A stretch of DNA of 64,000 nt from Urechis unicinctus (Eukaryota > Annelida > Polychaeta > Xenopneusta > Urechidae). This document shows, one piece after another, positions 58,940-64,000 of this stretch. Position numbers and translations under genes: made by a program. Positions within the stretch are counted from its first letter, which is position 1. Each line of letters opens with the position of its first letter. The DNA is taken from positions 27,828,897-27,892,896 of the forward strand of contig CM067349.1 in NCBI GenBank assembly GCA_034190875.2, written 5' to 3'. Under the pieces are notes generated by a model, which saw only the letters and a program-made list of their open reading frames with translations, did not search any database and was not told the origin of the DNA.

Positions 58940-61900
58940 CTGGAATAAACATACCACATTTCAGTGTACACGTTTTGCAAATAAAATTGCAATGCTACGT
59001 AATTCAAGTCTAAATATGTTTGAACCTTAATGCACATTGCAACGCTAGGCCAATAAAGCCCCTGAGTCCATTAAACTACTTCTGCTGGGGTTTTGTTCGA
59101 ATTACAGGGGCTTTGGCAGCTTTGGCCATGTACCACTAAAGATGTTTTTGTGGGCTTATTACGTAAAATGCCACCTGGGTATTAAGACGAGGAGTTATAG
59201 GATAGAGTAATGTTTGAGAAAATACAAAAATGAAGTTTATTATCGTGGGATGTGTGGCTCTTTCCAAGCCCCGTGGGTTTTTTATTACTGTGTTTAATTA
59301 AAATAATATGGGAGAAGAAAAATAACTATAATGGAAATGAAATGATGTGTGCCTAACTAGACGGTACAAATGTGCAAAATAGGGAGGTTTCTCACACTGG
59401 GAGCCACTCCAGAAAAATAGTCCTACAATGACCATGTCCTTATAAGGACATGGGGGTTCCTAGATAGTATACAAGTAGTAAGGGATAGAAGAAAAACTAA
59501 CACAAGTTTATGGAGTGAGTTAAAAGTTATGCATATGATGGACTTCATGAGTGGGAGGCAAATTATTGGGGGACAAACCGTTGTGTGTTATGAATGTAAG
59601 TGGGGGTAGAATAATGTTTTCGTTTTCGTTTGGGGGAGTGTTCGCTGAAAGAATTATTCTCCATGGATACATCTGGAAGGGAAATGTAGGAATAGTGTGT
59701 GTTATGAGGGGAAGAGGTGACTGTGGGGATATCTGACCGAGGTTCTAGTTTTTTTTTAGAGAGAGGGCTTTCCATGTTTGCATTTGGTGAGGGAACGATA
59801 TGAGAATTGATCAAGTAATGATGATTAAAGTAGCAATATAGTGAACGAACATATAAGTTGTGATAATGAAGAATAACTCAAAGGTGAAGGGATAATAAAG
59901 AGAAATAAGGGTGCAAGAAATAATAAACAGTTATAGCTTAAATGAATTGCTATTCTGGCTCAAGTCCCAACACTGGTCGCCGTTCTCATTCCGTCAGTGA
60001 GGGTCACAGGGTGGACATAGTCCTGTCCTTTTCTGTGTTTGTCACCAGCAGATTTATAAAGTGACGAAGTGAGAAATTATAATGATGAACTAAGTTATAT
60101 ACTCTGAAAGTCAAAGATGGTAAGTCCTATGTATTAAGAGTCCAATATGGCGAAAATAACGAAATAGATTTTGGCACAAAAAAAACGTTGAAAGATACAC
60201 ATCCTCCAAATACGTTCGTTGTGTTCGTCGTCTGAGAATCGAATCCTAAAACTACTTCTTGCGTCTGTTAATCATGTTATGACGCCTGGCTGCCCAGCTT
60301 TAACATGCGTGGACGGATTCAATCTACCAATAATAGATTCGTGTGAGCATGAATAGGCATTAAAGAAATACAGTGAAACAGAAACGTTGAGAGAGAGAGA
60401 GAGAGAGAGACTAAACAATATGAGCGACAGTCAAGACGAGGATAAGAGGGATGGGATGAGATAAGATTATAGAAGAGGAAAAGATTTGAACGGCGAATGT
60501 GTGAGGGCGATAGATATAGTGAGGTGAGGGCCATGCTGTGGGAGTACCAAAAATGTGAAGGAGGCGAGAGAGGATTGAAAAGGGCGAGAGAAGATAAAGA
60601 GAGAGCATAAGGGTGCGATATACGTGGAACGCAGAACCAAGTGGGATAAAATGGACTAAAATGCCGAGAGATGTGGGGTGAGTACGATAGGGGGTAGTTA
60701 GGAAACGGAAGGAATGGCAATAAGCAATACGAGAACATAAGAGCAACGATAGTGAATAAGAGGTACAATATTTGAGGAAGTTAAAACCAAGGGATGAACC
60801 GATAGTGACGGTATATTTAGGGCAATAGGACGATGGGCAAGGGCATAAGTGGGCAAAAGTCAACTGCGTTGACAGATGAGAGGTGAGTGTGACTTTTGTG
60901 GACAATAGTCTCATAGGCTCATAGGGGTCATTAGCTATTCTAACGGTTTAAAATCCGTATTTGCAAGTTTCTGGCACCAATATGAGAGCTGGTGCATAAA
61001 GCATACTGATAGAATAAACTCTGACGACTTACCCATTAGCGGGATGGCTAGTGACGTGCGTGGAATATTATCAGCTATCATTAGCAGGAATACGGTGAAA
61101 GCGAGCAGTACAGATATACCCAGTGATATTTTCTCGCCAGCATCAGGTGGCAGACAGAAGCCGATCATGATAAGCACAGAGAGCATGACGCAAGGTACCA
61201 CGATGTTCATGATATAGAACTTATACCTCCGACTCAGCTCTAATGTGAAAATTACATGAGAGTATCCTGTCCCGGGGCAACATTCCAACACTGTGATAGC
61301 CCACTCTGCTGTCGTTTGCTTAACGTGCCATTCTCCATTCAGACGGAAATCATGCAAGTGAATAACCGAGGAAGCGTTTGTGATATTCATTCGGCTGCTG
61401 ATGTAAGAGTATGATCCAATCAGAAGCGGACATTTCTGTATGTCGAAAGGGAAGTAGGTTATGTCGATATCGCAGGTTGTGCGGAAGATTCCTCCAGGTT
61501 CCCAGTGAATTTGACCATCGTATTTTAAGAGAACGCGAATTCGATCAAAGTCGGGCATGAGCTCATCAGCACTGTAACAATAACGCCCGGCGCATTACGA
61601 GTACAAGAATTACGTTAACGCTTGTTGTTTGTCCGGTATCCAGTTAGTTTCTACACAATCATCTTGAGTAAGCAATGATCTATCGAACATGCTCTGAATT
61701 AGCCTTACCCGTTCATGACAGCCAATTCTGGAAGCCATATTTTATCAGCTTTTAAAATGATGTCCGTGAGGTTTCCGAATTTGGCAGGGTCCCACTTTAA
61801 ACGCTCATCTCTCCATTCCTGCCAAAAAAGTAAAGCAATGGGGTCAGCAATATATGCACATTGCATATAGCTTTCAGCCATTGTGGAAGCACATGTTCTA

Positions 61901-64000
61901 ACTGTGATCATATTCAATATCAACGCATATGTATAGGAGCACTACTCACAGCGATAACTAGTCCCGTGGTAGTAAGTACCTGAGATCTTTCATCCTATAA
62001 ATAAATAAATCAATGGATTACAAAATGTCAAATCACAGAGAGTTTTGTTCAAATTTATCCCAAATCAATTTCTATCGGATAACTTCTTTTGTCAATTGAA
62101 CTCGAGTGTGGTATTAATAGATATTGTACATAGCATGAATCTAATAAAGAATGCCTAGAGTTAAAGGCCACCATGATCCATGATTGTGCAAGGGCACAGC
62201 AAAATAACTGATGGTATTCGCAAACGGAAAGAATCTAAATGAATAAATACCAAATCGGTTCAAAATAGTGACACCTGTGCATTTGTCATATAAACAGCGC
62301 AACAGAAACATTGCATAAATTGACAACATTTGAACCAACGTGTTAATGATACATAATATTGCTATGAAAATAAATAAATATAACAATAAGCTGCCGTAAG
62401 ACTCACAAAATAATAACAGGTACCTATGATACAAAGCAGGTGCACACTTTTCTAAAGCAAATCGGGGTTATTTGTTTTATTGGGTTAGGATGTAGAGTTG
62501 CATTATCTAATTATATGTACCCATCCAGCTATCTCTATCGCATATACTACATTAAAGCGACAGGATGACGATCAACATGCATTGCCTCATCTACTGGGTA
62601 GCACACATACCATATATAGAACTGTTACAACACTTCTAAAGACAACTCACCGCCATCTGTTAGCGTATAAGCGTGTGCAAATGAAACAGACAGTGTAGGG
62701 TAACCGAGATGTACAACATTCCATTCTCTTCAGCGTCTATATTCAATAATTATTCGCTGCGGAGAGCAACCTAAAATAATGTTCCGAAGCGAAATATTGA
62801 CAGCCAGCTAGGTACACATACTGGTGTCTGCATCGACGCACCTGATTTCCGAAAATGCAACCAAAATAAAAACAATTCGAACGTCAGAGACCTTCAGACA
62901 ATTTCACGAGTAGAGCGACTATTTGTGTGCGCCCAAGACACGCTATAAGGTATGTGTACCGCACCATGATCTACCAATCAGGGCCGCCGCCGTTTGATCC
63001 TCTACAAAAATGATCCCAAGCGAAATAAATACAAAATGACTGTTAAACTGCCTGAACGAAATTGGGCGGCTCAACCAAACCTACGTTTACTCACCAGGCC
63101 GTGAATGCGAAGTAATATGAAGTCGATGGCAACGACGACTGTCTGGTCTGTGTCCATTACCGCTCGTGCCACTGGGTCATAGTCTTGGAATAGATAAGCT
63201 AGCAACATTTCCTCGTTGGAAGCGTTTCTGTAGCGGTATGCACCTGAAGAGGAGCCTTGAGAAATAACCCCCGTTCACAGCACATCACAGGTAACATTAT
63301 CAATAAGACAGCATGCAGAAACATGGATATATCCCGACACCAGTGCCAAATCAGATGCACCACTCCCTCGTTATTCAACGAACACATATTCCATCCCACC
63401 AAGCTACAGCAACCACTGCAAAACGACGAATGTTAATACTGCCTATAGTAGGTGTATTGTGTGTCTGATGAAATGTATCCTTGAGACAAAAACATAAGGC
63501 GTCGACAGGACAACCTAGGATTTCCCTTGCCGCGGACGCTACTTCGGCATTTCGATATTATTCTCCCAAATGACATCACCCCCTTGGCTCATAGAAGTTC
63601 GACTAAGATTTGTTGACACCCGGTTATCAGCATATAATCCCAACTAAGAACAGACTAGGCTATGTATGTTAAGTTTCTATCACAGGACACATGGTATGTA
63701 TAATAGGAGCGGCTATATACGGTATATCTCGGAAATCAGCAAACATAAATGAAAGGTGCGAAATACCATAACTTAGCCATGGCACTGAGTGCACTATTAT
63801 ACTGATCGTACTCATTTACTATTTGCACTTTCAGTCAAACTATTCATCATATATTCTAAGGTTGCTTGGCGTTCTATATAAATAATGCTCACCAATCGTG
63901 TCAGCCGAGTCGTAACTACCCGAGTGGGAGCTCGTTCCAAACGCTGGACGACCATTGTTGTTCCTTCGGTTTGGTTTTACTCTCACCTTTGATGCGCCTA
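58326..64000 (-). CDS. Nicotinic acetylcholine receptor-like Cys-loop ligand-gated ion channel subunit (5' partial, six exons)
   Basis: This would be a plasma-membrane pentameric ligand-gated channel subunit. Join on the minus strand: 64000-63893, 63243-63095, 61994-61950, 61818-61709, 61571-61033, 58939-58326. All introns are GT..AG and all phases agree; from the first complete codon to the stop there are 1563 bases. Seen in order: an N-terminal helix (EEMLLAYLFQDYDP), the Cys loop (C, 13 residues including YFPFD, C), vicinal cysteines (LECCPGTGY), M1 with VVPC, M2 with GEKISLG, M3, a ~130-residue cytoplasmic loop, the pre-M4 helix (EWRQVALVLDRFFFW) and M4. Glu before M2 and the absence of a PAR-type insertion predict a cation channel. 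The vicinal cysteines mark an alpha-type subunit, but the canonical agonist-binding aromatics are mostly replaced, so acetylcholine may not be the ligand. The family is certain; ligand and orthology are not. The signal peptide is not seen and presumably lies beyond the window. Confidence 0.9.
58940..61032 (-). other. Large final intron of the receptor gene, strand-asymmetric
   Basis: 2093-base intron between the M2 and M3 exons. The gene-sense strand is strongly pyrimidine-rich over about 59.2-60.9 kb, and a GA microsatellite (plus strand) lies at 60,387-60,410. Long Leu/Ser/Pro-rich minus-strand frames at 60,319-60,914 are by-products of this CT bias. Confidence 0.8.
61033..61571 (-). CDS. 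Receptor gene, exon with Cys loop, loops B and C, M1 and M2
   Basis: 539 bases from acceptor TTGTTACAG to donor ATGG|GTAAGT; entered to complete a Gly codon, left in phase 1. It starts ADELMPDFDRIRV, then PGGIF, the Cys loop (C DIDITYFPFDIQK C), a diverged loop B (GSYSYISSRM, no Trp), sequons NIT and NAS, the NGEWHV motif, loop C with ECC, M1 (YIMNIVVPCVMLSVLIMIGF), the PPDAGEK linker and M2 (ISLGISVLLAFTVFLLMIAD), ending IPLM. Asp occupies the outer-ring position and Leu the 9' gate. Confidence 0.95.
61709..61818 (-). CDS. Receptor gene, 110-base exon (loop A)
   Basis: 110 bases, the usual size of the fourth nicotinic receptor exon, between acceptor TTTTTTGGCAG and donor CGG|GTAAGG. It encodes EWRDERLKWDPAKFG, then WLPELAVMNG. 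The loop A tyrosine seen in acetylcholine-binding alpha subunits (in LLYNSAD-type motifs) is Met here (AVMNGAD across the junction). NLT is a potential glycosylation site. Confidence 0.93.
61950..61994 (-). CDS. Receptor gene, 45-base exon (loop D strand)
   Basis: Exactly 45 bases between acceptor TTTATAG and donor GCT|GTGAGT, encoding DERSQVLTTTGLVIA. The 45-base size and the D-E-x-x-Q-x-L-T-T start are characteristic of the third exon of nicotinic receptor genes. The loop D tryptophan expected in the TTNxWL context is replaced by Leu (TTTGL). Confidence 0.93.
61995..63094 (-). other. Receptor gene intron, ~1.1 kb
   Basis: Intron between the 149- and 45-base exons, with GTGAGT donor and TTTATAG acceptor. 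No further exon, repeat or RNA gene was recognised in it. Confidence 0.8.
63095..63243 (-). CDS. Receptor gene, exon with N-terminal helix and beta1 region
   Basis: 149 bases between acceptor CCTCTTCAG and donor CTG|GTGAGT, entered with two bases to complete a codon and left in phase 0. It encodes 49 residues beginning AYRYRNASNEEMLLAYLF, then the DYDP...R motif and a QTVVVAIDF beta strand, the standard start of a nicotinic receptor ectodomain. NAS is a potential N-glycosylation site. The in-frame sequence just upstream reaches a TGA without an ATG, so an upstream exon is required. Confidence 0.92.
63244..63892 (-). other. Receptor gene intron, ~650 bases
   Basis: Intron inferred from phase-matched splice sites (GTGAGC donor, CCTCTTCAG acceptor). 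It contains a minus-strand frame with a signal-peptide-like stretch (MFLHAVLLIMLPVMCC) close to the acceptor. That frame does not read into the receptor exon and has no usable donor nearby. Confidence 0.45.
63893..64000 (-). CDS. Receptor gene, upstream partial exon (hydrophilic N-terminal segment)
   Basis: An open frame runs in from the window edge and ends at a good donor (ATTG|GTGAGC), leaving one base of a codon. The next exon starts with the two bases that complete a Gly codon, so the phase matches. The encoded stretch is Arg/Asn/Gly/Ser-rich (RRNNNGRPAFGTSSHSGSYD) with no hydrophobic segment. It would be an unusual N-terminal extension, because the signal-peptide exon normally precedes the first helix directly. 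It could instead belong to another transcript and match phase by chance. Confidence 0.5.

Noticed and set aside
59950..60010. B-box-like GGCTCAAGTCC suggesting a tRNA or tRNA-derived SINE
   Set aside because: No matching A box at the right distance, no cloverleaf and no poly(A) or target duplication seen.
60319..60914. Two long minus-strand frames (149 and 167 codons), one starting YLLFTIVALMFSYCLL, resembling a receptor M3 segment
   Set aside because: They lie in the CT-biased receptor intron and overlap in different frames. No acceptor AG precedes the M3-like stretch in a phase that joins the M2 exon, and no HHR-type motif follows. The true M3 exon at 58,939 joins cleanly.
63199..63402. 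Signal-peptide-like frame (MFLHAVLLIMLPVMCC) just upstream of the first receptor exon
   Set aside because: It reads through the acceptor in the wrong frame and stops. Any GT donor after the hydrophobic stretch would leave an intron of only about 27-45 bases. Kept only as a remote possibility for exon 1.

Overview
This is a eukaryotic, AT-rich, repeat-laden genomic window from an animal. The only well-supported gene is a multi-exon Cys-loop (nicotinic acetylcholine receptor-like) channel subunit on the minus strand at the right end (58.3-64.0 kb). Canonical GT/AG introns, long (AT)n and (ACAT)n microsatellites, Harbinger-type DNA transposon remnants and layered segmental duplications suggest an invertebrate. 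A marine bilaterian with an expanded receptor family (mollusc, annelid, lancelet, hemichordate or echinoderm) is plausible, but nothing here settles the phylum.

Layout. 0-7.1 kb: AT microsatellites and an old repeat unit (copy A). 7.1-11 kb: no recognised gene, but two diverged direct copies of a ~200-bp segment flank an unidentified 167-codon frame. 11.1-11.5 kb: a short terminal-inverted-repeat element. 11.5-17.2 kb: nothing recognised except a Z-DNA-prone alternating tract. 17.2-17.34 kb: a 21-bp minisatellite. 17.7-22.2 kb: two diverged copies of a segment flanking a GA tract and a 1.2-kb (ACAT)n satellite. 26.1-27.1 kb: a 988-bp Harbinger-like element holding the N-terminal end of a transposase. 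26.75-40.47 kb: a ~6.8-kb direct tandem duplication. Its distal third is almost identical between copies, while the rest of the second copy is a shuffled, indel-rich mosaic. 40.5-47 kb: further degenerate copies of the same material. 48.2-54.8 kb: an older ~3.3-kb direct duplication (D/E), whose first copy carries a 322-bp MITE made by internal deletion of the Harbinger-like element. 54.8-57.1 kb: collinear with 4.9-7.1 kb.

The receptor gene. Five exons downstream of a partial upstream exon can be joined with matching phase at every junction. From the first complete codon at the window edge to the stop they give 1563 coding bases (520 residues plus stop). The exon pattern (149, 45, 110, 539, 614 bases) contains the 45- and 110-base exons typical of nicotinic receptor genes. 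The protein has the N-terminal helix, a 13-residue Cys loop, vicinal cysteines in loop C, M1-M4 and a cation-channel M2. It appears to lack most aromatic residues of the canonical acetylcholine-binding box, so it is best treated as a divergent orphan subunit.

No viral gene, CRISPR array, rRNA or convincing tRNA was seen. Most other open frames lie in microsatellites or are chance frames in AT-rich sequence.
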